From Aquisphaera insulae (lineage in GTDB: Bacteria > Planctomycetota > Planctomycetia > Isosphaerales > Isosphaeraceae), in assembly GCF_011064615.1 (NCBI RefSeq), contig NZ_JAALJH010000038.1, forward strand, positions 19,947 through 83,946: 64,000 nucleotides of DNA, in the 5' to 3' direction. The stretch's first letter is position 1; each line of letters starts with the position of its first letter. Made by a program: the position numbers and the translations under genes. Below the pieces are notes generated by a model. The model was given only the letters and a program-made list of their open reading frames with translations, made no database searches and was not told the origin of the DNA. Positions 46,098 to 54,536 of this stretch are shown here, in pieces.

Positions 46098-46136
46098 GTC
46101 CTACCGCCGGCGGGCTCCGCCGGGCTTAGCCAGGAC
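46098..46136 (-). promoter_or_regulatory. Stem-loop in the metY leader
   Basis: In the transcript direction, GTCCT and AGGAC form an outer stem around a perfect 7-bp inner stem (CCGGCGG with CCGCCGG, loop AGC). The structure lies about 34-72 nt before the metY start. Its position suggests post-transcriptional control of methionine synthesis, but it does not match any SAM or SAH riboswitch I can recall. Confidence 0.4.
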
Positions 46137-46328
46137 CTTGAATTAGAGCCAATCCGCCCGCCCGATGCCAGTGCGGATCCCTCCGCCCCGGGGGGGGACG
46201 CGGCGACGCCTCGATTCGGGTCGTTTTTTTCCCGGGACCACCGGGTTCGACTGAAATCGTCGCCCGTTCCGATCGATACATTGGTTATCACTCGCCCGGC
46301 GGCCGCACCCACGGTTCATCAGTTCACA

Positions 46329-47456
46329 ATGAGCAAGAACCCGAGGAGCCGGAGGGCTCCCGATCCCTCGACGAATGAGGATGGAGTTCCTGTCGTGCCC
46401 AGATCGAGCCGTCCGCACACCGCAGGCCGCCGCCGGACGCGCGGCCTCGCGGGACTCCTCTTAGCCTCCGCCTTCATCCTGACCTCGATCGCGGGCATCG
46501 CCTCCGCCCAGGAGCCCACCGCGGCCACGGAGCCGGTCGCGCCGGAGTATTTCGCCGGCCGCGGCGAGGTCCCCGATGCGCCCCGCGTCGAGATGAGCTT
46601 CCTGGACGCGGCCCTCGAATCCCTCTTCGGCGACGTCTACGCACCGGGCCGATGGCGGCCCCTGTCGCTGGGCACGTTCTTCTCCGAGGGCTGGAACGAG
46701 GCATGGGCCGGCGGCCCGGCGGGCCGGAACGGGACGACGCCCCGCCACGGCTGGCTCGGCGCCTTCGACGGCGTCTTCTACCGACTCTGGTTCACGAACT
46801 TTACATATAATCACCATCTGAATACCTCGTACCGGGGCGATGGCTACTTCGGGGATTACGTGCTCTTCCTCCCCTTCAGCCGCCGCTTCGAAGTCGCCTT
46901 CGACGTCCCGTTCGTCGCCGCCAACGGGACGAGCAGCCCGTTCCAGGGCTATACCCGCAACTTCGGCGACTTCACGGTGATCCCGCGGTTCCTCCTGAGC
47001 GAGAGCGAGGCGACCACCCAGACCTTCGCCTTCTTCGTGCGAACTCCGACCGGTTCCGCCCTCAACGGCAACCACGTCATGTCGCTGAGCCCGCGGTATG
47101 AGTTCTGGACCAACCCCGGCGGCTCCTGGGTGGTCCGCGGCGGCGCCGGGCCGGTGATCCCGCTGAACCAGCACGAGAACCCCGGCGGCCCTCAGACGTC
47201 GTTCACCGGCGACCTCGCCGTCGGCCGGTACTTCCGGCCCCACGACGTCCCCTTCGGCGACCTGGTCTTCTACGTCGCCGGCAACTTCAACGTCCCGATG
47301 CAGGGCACGAGCAAGACCACCTACGCGGGCATTGGCCCCGGCACCCGATTCCATATTATGAACAACTATTTCTTTATGAATTTCTGGGAGTTCCCCGTCA
47401 CCGCCGCGCACCCGGAGGACTTCAACATGCAGACGGCGATCCTCAAGGTCTTCTGA
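46329..47456 (+). CDS. Exported outer-membrane beta-barrel-like protein
   Basis: This 375-residue protein has a long basic N-terminus and then a hydrophobic signal segment (GLAGLLLASAFILTSIAGIASA, about residues 39-60). The mature part has many alternating aromatic beta strands (FYRLWFTNFTYNHHLNTSY, RRFEVAFDVPFVA, DFTVIPRFLLSE, LVFYVAGNFNVPM, RFHIMNNYFFMNFWEFPV) and ends in Phe, as outer-membrane barrels often do. It may be a porin or transporter. ATG 46329 is chosen; GTG 46395 would shorten the N-terminus by 22 residues. It is divergent from metY. Confidence 0.75.
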   Translation: MSKNPRSRRAPDPSTNEDGVPVVPRSSRPHTAGRRRTRGLAGLLLASAFILTSIAGIASAQEPTAATEPVAPEYFAGRGEVPDAPRVEMSFLDAALESLFGDVYAPGRWRPLSLGTFFSEGWNEAWAGGPAGRNGTTPRHGWLGAFDGVFYRLWFTNFTYNHHLNTSYRGDGYFGDYVLFLPFSRRFEVAFDVPFVAANGTSSPFQGYTRNFGDFTVIPRFLLSESEATTQTFAFFVRTPTGSALNGNHVMSLSPRYEFWTNPGGSWVVRGGAGPVIPLNQHENPGGPQTSFTGDLAVGRYFRPHDVPFGDLVFYVAGNFNVPMQGTSKTTYAGIGPGTRFHIMNNYFFMNFWEFPVTAAHPEDFNMQTAILKVF

Positions 47457-47495
47457 CGGCACGCATCCCGGCCGCCCGGCACGACACGGCCGCTC

Positions 47496-50420
47496 TCATC
47501 TCAGGGACGAGAGGTACGCGAGCAGGTCGGCCGCCTCCTGGGCCGACAGGCCGGAGAGCTGCCCCTCGGGCATCAATGAGGCCCGCGAGGGGCGCAGCTC
47601 CTCGACGTCCGCGGCCTCGATCGAGATCTCCTTCCCCAGCGGATCTCGGAGCACCAGCCGACTCGCGTCACGACGGACCAGGATCCCCGTCAGGGCGTGC
47701 CCCTGACGCGTCGCGACCGAGTAGGCGGCATAGAGCGGCTCGATCCGCCGCGAGGGCTCCAGCAGGCTCTCCAGCAGGTCCCCGCGCGATCGGGCCTTGC
47801 CGATGGCCGACAGGTCCGGCCCGACCGCCGTGCCGCGATCCCCGACCCGGTGGCACTCCCCGCACTTCACCCCGGCGGACCAGAAGAGCGACGCCCCGCG
47901 CCCGACGTCCCCCTCCAGCGCCAGGATCGTCCTGGGGCGTGGATTCGGGCCCAACCGCGGCTTCCCGTCCGACGGCAGGAAGCCCTCGAAGAGATCCCGG
48001 ATCGCCCCCTGCGGGAGCCTCGTCGCGGCGGCCAGGGCCTCGGCCCTGGCGGTCCCCTGGATCTCTCCCCGGCCGAGCTTCCGCGCCAGGACTTGCGCGG
48101 ACCTCGGGCTGGAGGGTGACGCCTCGGGCACGACGACGGGCCCGGTCGCCTGCTTGCCGCTGAGCCCGGCGATCCAGCGCCCGATCAGCGCCAGCCCGGC
48201 CTCGTCGGGCCGCTCGGCGCCGAGGTGGGGCATCCGGTCGCGGCCGAACTTGGCCATCCGGAAGTAGAGGGTGCTGGAATACGGATCGCCCGGCCTGACG
48301 ATCCGGGCATCCGGCAGTCCGAAATCGCCGCGGGTGGGCCGCACGTCCAGGGCATGCATCTCCGGGAGCGGCGTGGGATACTTCAACCGCAGGGGGACCG
48401 AGCTGCCGCCGTGGTCGCAATGGCAATGGCCGCAGTTGGCGTGGAGGTAAGCGAGGGCGCGGGCCTCGAGCGGCTCCCGCTCGTCGGCCGGGTCGGCGAG
48501 CCGCGGCTCCTTCCCCGCCGAGGCGGCATCGAAGGGCGGCAGGGGCTTCGTCTCCTCGTCGACCCGTCGGACGAATCCCGACTCGGTCATCGCCACGAGC
48601 TGGTTCCGGCCGTCCGGCCCCGGCCGGTTCAACTGCTCCGGCAGGAACGCGAGCGTGTAGTCCGTCTGGTTGTTGTGGCACGACATGCACTGGCCACGGC
48701 CCGGGAACGTCCAGGTCCGCCGCCGCCCGCCGTCGGGGACCTCCTTCTCGCCCCCCTCGGCGGGGACGAGGTCGGCATCGGTCTGGTCGTCGCGCCACGC
48801 ATAGGAGTAGGCACGCCAGTCGCCGCCGTCGAAGTGGAGCATCTGCGTCTCCACCCGCCGGCCCGCCACCGAGATCGTCCGCGTCAGCACCGCGTCCTTC
48901 GGGAAGTGGAGGCGATAGGGATGCAGGCTGACCTGCCCCGCGCCGGGGATCGGCCGCGGGGTCGGGAAGAGGGTCGCGGGGGAGAGGCCCGGGAACGCCG
49001 CCCAGTGTTCCTCGGTCGCCCCGTCCTGCCACTGGCGGCTGTTCACGACGAAGGGGACCACGCCCTCCGCCGGCCGATGGTCCTTCACGGAGGCGAAGAG
49101 CCCGGTTTGCGAGAGCGCGGTCGGGAACAGCGCGTTCCGTGCCGACTCATGCTCACGCTCCAGCGCGTGGATCGTTCCTCCGTCGTAGTCGAGGATCAGG
49201 ATCTCGCCGTCGCGTTCCTCGCCGAAGGCGACGATCCGGATCGACGGCCGGGCGATCTCCGGCATCTCTCGGACGCGATCCCCTTCGAACCGCGCGGCCC
49301 AGAGGCGGCGGGTCTCCCAGTCGCCGAAGACGTACGCGCCGACCAGCTCCGGGAACGCCTTGCCCCGGTAGACGACCCCGCCGGTGATGCTGCAGGCGAC
49401 CGCGTGCGAGAGCTCGACGAGCGGCGGCTGGATCGGCGTCGGGCCGACCTGGTCCGACCGGATGAGCTGCGGGCCCTCGCGCGCCGACCATCCGTAATTG
49501 CCCCCTTTCTGGACGCGATGGATCATCTCCCAGAGTTCCCAACCCACGTCCCCCGCGAACAGCTCGCCGGTCCCGCGGTCGAAGCTCATCCGCCAGGGAT
49601 TGCGGAAGCCATACGCCCAGACCTCGCCGCGGGCGCCCTCCATGGAGACGAAGGGGTTGTCCTTCGGGATGGCGTACGCCTTCCCCTCGTCCTTCCGATC
49701 CACGTCGATGCGAAGGATCGAGGAGAGCAGGTCCGAGATGTCCTGCCCGGTGTTGAGGGCATCCGGCGGGTTGGGGTTGGTCGCATCGCCCGTGGAGATG
49801 TAGAGCTTCCCGTCGGGGCCGAAGTGGAGGTCGCCGCCGTTGTGCCCCCCTTGCAGGAACGTGAGCAGGATCTCCTCGCTCGCCGGGTCGATCCGCGGCG
49901 GGTCTGTCGAGGTCACGCGGAACCGGGAGACCCGCGTGCCGTCCTTCAGGTTCGGATTCGCCGGGTCGGCCGCCCGCAGGGTGTAGCAGACGAAGCACTC
50001 GCGGTTCCGCGCGAAGTCGGGATGGAAGGCCAGCCCGTAGACCGCCTCGACCTCCTTCGCCCCCGCCAGTTGCGAGACCGTCCGGATCTCCGCGGGCAGG
50101 TCCAGGAACCGCTCCGCCTTCCCATCGGGCCGGGCCCGGAACGAATAGAGCCGCCCGGCCTGCTCGCCGACCACCATGCGATCGCTCCCCGGCATACGGA
50201 CGATCAGCAGGGGATGATCGAACTTCAGGCTCGGGAATGCCCTCACCAGCCGGAACGGCGGCGGCGGCTCCGGCGAGCCCGTCACGCGCGAGGTCGTCCA
50301 CGCGGGCCGCGCCGGCGCCTTCCCATCGTCCGCGGCCTGCAAGGCCGCCATCCCGGCCACCACCGCCGGCGCAAGCGTCACGAGAAACCGGCGCAGGCCG
50401 GCGAGGGGGGTGGACGGCAC
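47496..50420 (-). CDS. Exported PQQ-type sugar dehydrogenase fused to c-type cytochrome domains
   Basis: This 974-residue protein begins with a signal peptide (about 1-29). Residues about 50-410 form a six-bladed sugar/sorbosone dehydrogenase-like propeller: VYGLAFHPDFARNRECFVCY, GGHNGGDLHFGPDGKLYISTGD and VWAYGFRNPWRMSFD. Three haem c motifs follow: CMSCH (about 577), CGHCH (about 665) and CGECH (about 854); the last is part of a planctomycete-type cytochrome domain. The middle part resembles the SO2930 family of dihaem cytochromes. It probably oxidises a sugar or alcohol outside the cytoplasm and passes electrons to the chain. GTG 50420 follows GGGGAGA by about 6 nt. Confidence 0.85.
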   Translation of the reverse strand: MPSTPLAGLRRFLVTLAPAVVAGMAALQAADDGKAPARPAWTTSRVTGSPEPPPPFRLVRAFPSLKFDHPLLIVRMPGSDRMVVGEQAGRLYSFRARPDGKAERFLDLPAEIRTVSQLAGAKEVEAVYGLAFHPDFARNRECFVCYTLRAADPANPNLKDGTRVSRFRVTSTDPPRIDPASEEILLTFLQGGHNGGDLHFGPDGKLYISTGDATNPNPPDALNTGQDISDLLSSILRIDVDRKDEGKAYAIPKDNPFVSMEGARGEVWAYGFRNPWRMSFDRGTGELFAGDVGWELWEMIHRVQKGGNYGWSAREGPQLIRSDQVGPTPIQPPLVELSHAVACSITGGVVYRGKAFPELVGAYVFGDWETRRLWAARFEGDRVREMPEIARPSIRIVAFGEERDGEILILDYDGGTIHALEREHESARNALFPTALSQTGLFASVKDHRPAEGVVPFVVNSRQWQDGATEEHWAAFPGLSPATLFPTPRPIPGAGQVSLHPYRLHFPKDAVLTRTISVAGRRVETQMLHFDGGDWRAYSYAWRDDQTDADLVPAEGGEKEVPDGGRRRTWTFPGRGQCMSCHNNQTDYTLAFLPEQLNRPGPDGRNQLVAMTESGFVRRVDEETKPLPPFDAASAGKEPRLADPADEREPLEARALAYLHANCGHCHCDHGGSSVPLRLKYPTPLPEMHALDVRPTRGDFGLPDARIVRPGDPYSSTLYFRMAKFGRDRMPHLGAERPDEAGLALIGRWIAGLSGKQATGPVVVPEASPSSPRSAQVLARKLGRGEIQGTARAEALAAATRLPQGAIRDLFEGFLPSDGKPRLGPNPRPRTILALEGDVGRGASLFWSAGVKCGECHRVGDRGTAVGPDLSAIGKARSRGDLLESLLEPSRRIEPLYAAYSVATRQGHALTGILVRRDASRLVLRDPLGKEISIEAADVEELRPSRASLMPEGQLSGLSAQEAADLLAYLSSLR

Positions 50421-50650
50421 GGCGATCTCCCCAAATTCAGGACATGCACCGCGGGCAGGGAAATGCCTCACGGAGAGGATGCAAAGGGGCTCATTGTACC
50501 CCGCTCCGGCCCCGAGGCAACGCTTTCGCCGGATCCCCGGGACCACGCCGAACCGCCTGGCCAAGGGATCGAAATCGAAGATGGATGGCCGGTCGGGCCG
50601 GCCGCGCGCCTACTCTGGGGTGTAACATGATCCCTGGAGGATGTCGGCCG

Positions 50651-52891
50651 ATGGCCATGGAAACCACCGCGATCGCACCGGGACCGCTCGATCGGATCTT
50701 CGCGCAGGGCGTCCTGACCGGATCGCCCGACGACCGGCTCCTGGATCGCTTCCTCGCCGACCGCGACGGAGACGCCTTCGCGGCGCTCGTCGCCCGCCAC
50801 GGGCCGATGGTCCTGCGGGTCGCCCTGGGGACGTTGCGGAATCCCTCCGACGCAGAGGATACCTTCCAGGCCACCTTCCTGATCCTGGTCCAGCGTGCGA
50901 GTTCCCTCCGCGGCCGCCCCGACCTCGGCGGCTGGCTCTTCCGCGTCGCCCACCGCGTCGCACTCCGGGCCAATGCGGTCGCCGCCCGGCGGCAGAAACG
51001 GGAACAGGCAGTGGCCAGGACGACGGCCATGATCTCCGCGAACGAATCCGCGGAATCCGATGACCTCGCGCAAGCGGTCCATGCCGCGATCGCCGCCCTG
51101 CCCGAGGCCCTCCGCTCGGCCGTCCTCCTCTGCGACCTCCGCGGCATCCCCCAGCGCAACGCCGCGATCGCCCTGAAGACCAGCGAACGCACCCTGCGCC
51201 GACGCCTCGTCAGGGCCCGCGACCGCTTGAAGCCCCAGTTCGAACGTCAGGGCCTGGCCTTCGACGCGGCCATCCTCGCCATTCGCTCCGGCGGCGCCGC
51301 GACCGTCGTACCGCACTCCTGGTCGGACGCCGTCGTCCGCGCGGCCCCAGGACATGCCGCGGCCTCCGCCTCGGCCAGTGTCCTGGTCGGCGCGGTCCGA
51401 AGGGGCGAAATCTACCGATTGCTTACATGCTCTGTCATTAGTTTCATGACTGTCGTCCTGGCGATGGTGGCAGGCTTCGGCGCGATGGCAGTCCCTCCGA
51501 TGAAGGTCCCCGCGACCGGCCAGGCCGCGGTGCATAACGCCCCGAAGAAGCTCGAACAGGAGGCGGTATCCATCACCGTCTCCGGCAAGGCGACCGACGC
51601 GGAGGGCAAGCCGGTCGCCGGCGCGACGGTCCACCTCGTTTCGGCGAACTTCGACGGAGCACCGATCGGGACCGCGACCACCGATGCCGACGGCTCCTAT
51701 CGCTTCGCCGACGCCCCCCTCCCGTTGTGGCACAATCACAACACCCTGCCTCAGGGAACCTTCGAGGTCTTCGCGACGGCCCCCGGCCATGGTTTCGCAT
51801 GGCAGGGGATCAAGCTGTATGTGCCCCGGCCCCGCCCGCCCGAGCTCAACGACGTGATCGAGGGCTACAACTTCTTCGAGAGGGATCCCCTCGTCATGGA
51901 CCTGACGCTCCCTCGGCGAGGCTTCCTCGCGGGCCGGGTGGTCGATGAGAGGAGACGTCCGATCGTCGGCGCGTCGATCCGGATCCTGTGCTGCGATTAT
52001 CTCGACTACGCGGGCAAGGAGACGCACACGAGCACTCGCATGTTTGGGGCGATCAACGCCGCGCCAGCGGCGATGACGACGACCCGGACCGACCAGGAGG
52101 GCCGCTTCCACCTGGATGGTCTCCCTGCCGAATGCGGTTTCTACCTCCGGATCGAGAATCCCAGCAGTGCCCCGCGGACGCTCCACGCCGCCACGACCGA
52201 GCGGCCCGCGGCCGCCTTCGACTACCCTCATGACTCGATCCAGGACAGGACTGAACGACCAACCGTCCACACCGGCCCAATCCTCATCGTCCTGGACAGG
52301 GCCCGTCGAGTTGCCGTCAAGACGGTCATCGTCGGGACGAAGGATCCCGCGGCCGGGATCGAGGTCATGGCGTGGCAGGGTGACGTCGGATCGTCCGCTT
52401 CCGGAGTTTCGGACGCCGACGGCCGCCTCGAACTACGGCTCCCTCCCGGCGAGTACGACATCCTGGCTCACCGCAAGACCGGCGAATCGCGCGGAATCTA
52501 TATCAGGTCGAAGCTAAGCGTCGCCGCCGAGCCCTCCGAGCAGGACTTCGAGCTTTCGATCGACCTCGGCTGCGTGGTGAACCTTGAGGTCATCGACGCC
52601 GACACCCGCCAGGGACTGCCGGGCGTCACCTTCTGGTCCACGACGAATCCCGCCGGCAATAATCCGCGTTCCGTCACGAGTACCCATGATTTTATGGACA
52701 ATCCGGTCAACCCCGTCTCCGACGCCAGGGGCCGCCTCCGTGCCGTGATGCCCCCCGGCGAAACGACCTTCTCCGTCATGCACTCCCCACCACCGCCCGG
52801 CTATCAGCCTTCTCGCGAACAGCAACGCGTCACCCTCCGCGCGGGCAAGGCCGCGACCGTCCGTTTCGAGCTGCGGAGGGCCGGGCCGTGA
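50651..52891 (+). CDS. ECF sigma factor fused to a membrane segment and CnaB-like domains
   Basis: This 746-residue protein joins regulation and surface modules. Residues about 30-200 are an ECF sigma factor: region 2 in DAEDTFQATFLILVQRA and GGWLFRVAHRVALR, region 4 in ALPEALRSAVLLCDLRG and TSERTLRRRLVRARDRLK. A membrane helix follows at about 255-283 (SVISFMTVVLAMVAGFGAMAV). The outer part has several transthyretin/CnaB-like beta domains (for example VSGKATDAEGKPVAGATVHL at about 310). Such long fused sigma factors are known in planctomycetes and are thought to be tethered sensors. No separate anti-sigma gene is nearby. GGAGG precedes ATG 50651; 50627 is an alternative. Confidence 0.88.
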   Translation: MAMETTAIAPGPLDRIFAQGVLTGSPDDRLLDRFLADRDGDAFAALVARHGPMVLRVALGTLRNPSDAEDTFQATFLILVQRASSLRGRPDLGGWLFRVAHRVALRANAVAARRQKREQAVARTTAMISANESAESDDLAQAVHAAIAALPEALRSAVLLCDLRGIPQRNAAIALKTSERTLRRRLVRARDRLKPQFERQGLAFDAAILAIRSGGAATVVPHSWSDAVVRAAPGHAAASASASVLVGAVRRGEIYRLLTCSVISFMTVVLAMVAGFGAMAVPPMKVPATGQAAVHNAPKKLEQEAVSITVSGKATDAEGKPVAGATVHLVSANFDGAPIGTATTDADGSYRFADAPLPLWHNHNTLPQGTFEVFATAPGHGFAWQGIKLYVPRPRPPELNDVIEGYNFFERDPLVMDLTLPRRGFLAGRVVDERRRPIVGASIRILCCDYLDYAGKETHTSTRMFGAINAAPAAMTTTRTDQEGRFHLDGLPAECGFYLRIENPSSAPRTLHAATTERPAAAFDYPHDSIQDRTERPTVHTGPILIVLDRARRVAVKTVIVGTKDPAAGIEVMAWQGDVGSSASGVSDADGRLELRLPPGEYDILAHRKTGESRGIYIRSKLSVAAEPSEQDFELSIDLGCVVNLEVIDADTRQGLPGVTFWSTTNPAGNNPRSVTSTHDFMDNPVNPVSDARGRLRAVMPPGETTFSVMHSPPPPGYQPSREQQRVTLRAGKAATVRFELRRAGP

Positions 52892-52921
52892 GCGAACGTC
52901 ATGGCCTCCCGACGAAGTCCT

Positions 52922-53037
52922 CCTCACGAATGATCTCGCCCAGTTCCGCCAACAACCGTATCATGAATCCAGGCGGAACGATTCCTATCCACACCCATCC
53001 GCTGGGCATGAGGACGTCGCGATGAACGCCTGGAACG
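52922..53037. repeat. Left copy of an imperfect direct repeat around the PIN module
   Basis: This 116-nt stretch recurs at 53865-53980 in the same orientation at very roughly 75-80 percent identity by eye. Shared blocks include ATCTCGCCC/GTCTCGCCC, AACAACCGTA, CATGAATCCAG and the CATGAGGACGTC block up to ATGAACG-CTGGAACGA. The left copy covers the upstream region and first codons of the antitoxin-like gene. The minus strand of both copies gives similar peptides (VLM...VP-GFM-RL...E-GE), so it may derive from an older minus-strand gene. Confidence 0.7.
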
Positions 53038-53264
53038 AGCAGGGACACGCCCTGGAAGCTCAACTCGGCGGAGCGGATTGTCGCTCGCCGCAGTCAGGCG
53101 AACTGACTCCTCCGCTCGGTTCCGCGAGTCGTGACGCCTTGATCGAGAGCCTGACACCGGAGAAACGGGCCCTGTTCGATAGCATCTCGAAACTGCGAAG
53201 GAAAATCGGCCCGATCTCCTTCGACATCGTGAACGCCCTACGGGAGATTCGGGAGGATGGCTGA
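53022..53264 (+). CDS. Probable antitoxin of a PIN-domain toxin
   Basis: This 80-residue protein directly precedes the PIN gene and overlaps it by 8 nt (53257-53264), the usual layout of VapBC-like modules. The N-terminal half is polar and probably disordered; the C-terminal half is helical (TPEKRALFDSISKLRRKIGP, FDIVNALREIREDG) and should bind the toxin. No classic DNA-binding fold is obvious. The first codons lie in a repeat whose second copy at 53865-53980 ends in a broken version (MNVWNDP then stop). Confidence 0.65.
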   Translation: MNAWNEQGHALEAQLGGADCRSPQSGELTPPLGSASRDALIESLTPEKRALFDSISKLRRKIGPISFDIVNALREIREDG

Positions 53265-53724
53265 CCGGCTGGTCATCGACGCGAGCGTCGCGGCCAAATG
53301 GTTCCTCGACGACGAGCTCGACGTCGACCTGGCGGAGGAGATCCTCCTCCGATTCCTCCAGGGCAGCCTGGATCTTCACGCCCCTCGGATCTTTCGTTAC
53401 GAGGTCCGCGCTCTACTCGCCAAGGCTTGCGGCTCAAGGAAGGCATCCGGAGAGCGCCGACTATCGAAGGAGGATGGCGAGGAAGCCGTGAAGAAGCTCT
53501 TCAAGTTGGACATCCCCCTGAGTGATGAGACCGAAGACGGCGCGGCCTCGACGCTCGATATGTGCGTCTCCTTCTCGAAGACTTTCAAGGATATGTCTTA
53601 TCTTCGCCTGGCAATCGACCTGGATTGTCGCTTCTGCACGAGCGACAGGAGAGTTCGAGAATCTGTTCCCGCGACGTTTCCTACCGATCGCGTGGTCCTC
53701 CTCTCCGAGCTTCGAGTTCGTTGA
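53257..53724 (+). CDS. PIN-domain toxin (VapC-like)
   Basis: This 155-residue PIN-domain protein is a likely RNA endonuclease. The acidic residues of the active site appear in RLVIDASVAAKWFLDDE (first Asp), FRYEVRALLAK (Glu) and SYLRLAIDLDCRFCTSDRR (later Asps). Known VapC toxins cleave tRNA or rRNA. It overlaps the antitoxin-like gene by 8 nt. The base composition is lower in GC than nearby core genes, which fits transfer. Confidence 0.85.
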   Translation: MADRLVIDASVAAKWFLDDELDVDLAEEILLRFLQGSLDLHAPRIFRYEVRALLAKACGSRKASGERRLSKEDGEEAVKKLFKLDIPLSDETEDGAASTLDMCVSFSKTFKDMSYLRLAIDLDCRFCTSDRRVRESVPATFPTDRVVLLSELRVR

Positions 53725-53864
53725 CACCTTGCTCACGCTGGGCGCAAACTCCGAACACTCGTGAGGTCGGCCATCCCATTGCGAAGATATGGCCTGCCGA
53801 CATGAACCCGCCAGACACCATCTCGTCCATCGCCTCTGGTCGAAACCGTGAACGACTCCGGCCG

Positions 53865-53980
53865 CCTCACGAAGGTCTCGCCCATTTCCATAAACAACCG
53901 TAGCATGAATCCAGTCGGAACGGTCCCGACCTCCACCCGTCTTCCCGCCATGAGGACGTCACCATGAACGTCTGGAACGA
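53865..53980. repeat. Right copy of the direct repeat; broken antitoxin start
   Basis: This is the second copy of the 52922-53037 repeat. The would-be antitoxin start (ATG at about 53964, NVWND) reaches a stop after seven residues. It marks the right edge of the PIN module and suggests a tandem duplication or insertion that has since decayed. The rest of 53725-54155 contains no convincing gene. Confidence 0.65.
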
Positions 53981-54155
53981 CCCGTGACTTGCCCCGGGAG
54001 ATTACGTCGACGGAGCGGATCATCCGATCGTCCGGAACCCAGCCCGATCGAAGGGCATGTTCGCCAGGTTCCAGAGCCGGGCTATGGGCGGGACGAAACC
54101 GGGATAGTCGTGGAACATGGGGCCATTCCACCGCAAGGCGCTGGATCGGATGGAC

Positions 54156-54536
54156 CTAGGATACAACCCCTTGCCCCAGCAAGATCGCCTTGAACTTTGA
54201 CTTGCAATCGGGCGACCTTATCGCGCCGTCCCTGATTCTCTGGAGCAGGCTGGTGGGGACGGGTGTCCGCCGTCGGAGCTTGCCGGCGCCTTCCAGGGAA
54301 GTCAGGTTGGCCAGCGAGAGTTCCTTGATGTCTTCATAATACAGGCAGGAGCGATTCGTCAGAAGCGAGAACTCGTCTACCTCCACAATGCAAGACTCAT
54401 CCATGCCGACGCCGACCGCGAAGCTCGTGAAACTCACGATCAGTATCCGATTCGGATCCTTCTCGGAATCGCTGAGAACGACCCAGGTGTGACGGTCGGC
54501 GACACCGACGAGCCTGAACGTATCTCCGCCCTTCAC
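54156..54536 (-). CDS. Putative toxin partner of the Panacea protein (MazF/PemK-like)
   Basis: This 126-residue protein overlaps the upstream Panacea gene by 4 nt (ATGA). The first 70 residues look like a small SH3-type barrel: HTWVVLSDSEKDPNRILIVSF, ESCIVEVDEFSLLTNRSCLYY. This resembles the layout of MazF/PemK-like toxins (a 'wvvls..d..rvlivnft' strand pair and 'sCvl...h.fl...S.v.Y'). The C-terminal part is helical and basic (LQRIRDGAIRSPDCKSKFKAIL). Toxin status is inferred from the pairing. Confidence 0.65.
   Translation of the reverse strand: MKGGDTFRLVGVADRHTWVVLSDSEKDPNRILIVSFTSFAVGVGMDESCIVEVDEFSLLTNRSCLYYEDIKELSLANLTSLEGAGKLRRRTPVPTSLLQRIRDGAIRSPDCKSKFKAILLGQGVVS

Noticed and set aside
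46065..46328. A known SAM riboswitch before metY.
   Set aside because: The stem-loop there lacks the conserved cores of the SAM and SAH classes I know; kept only as an unassigned leader structure.
53733..54131. A 132-codon minus-strand gene.
   Set aside because: Most of it overlaps the right repeat copy; only the repeat-derived part resembles anything, and there is no ribosome site or family.
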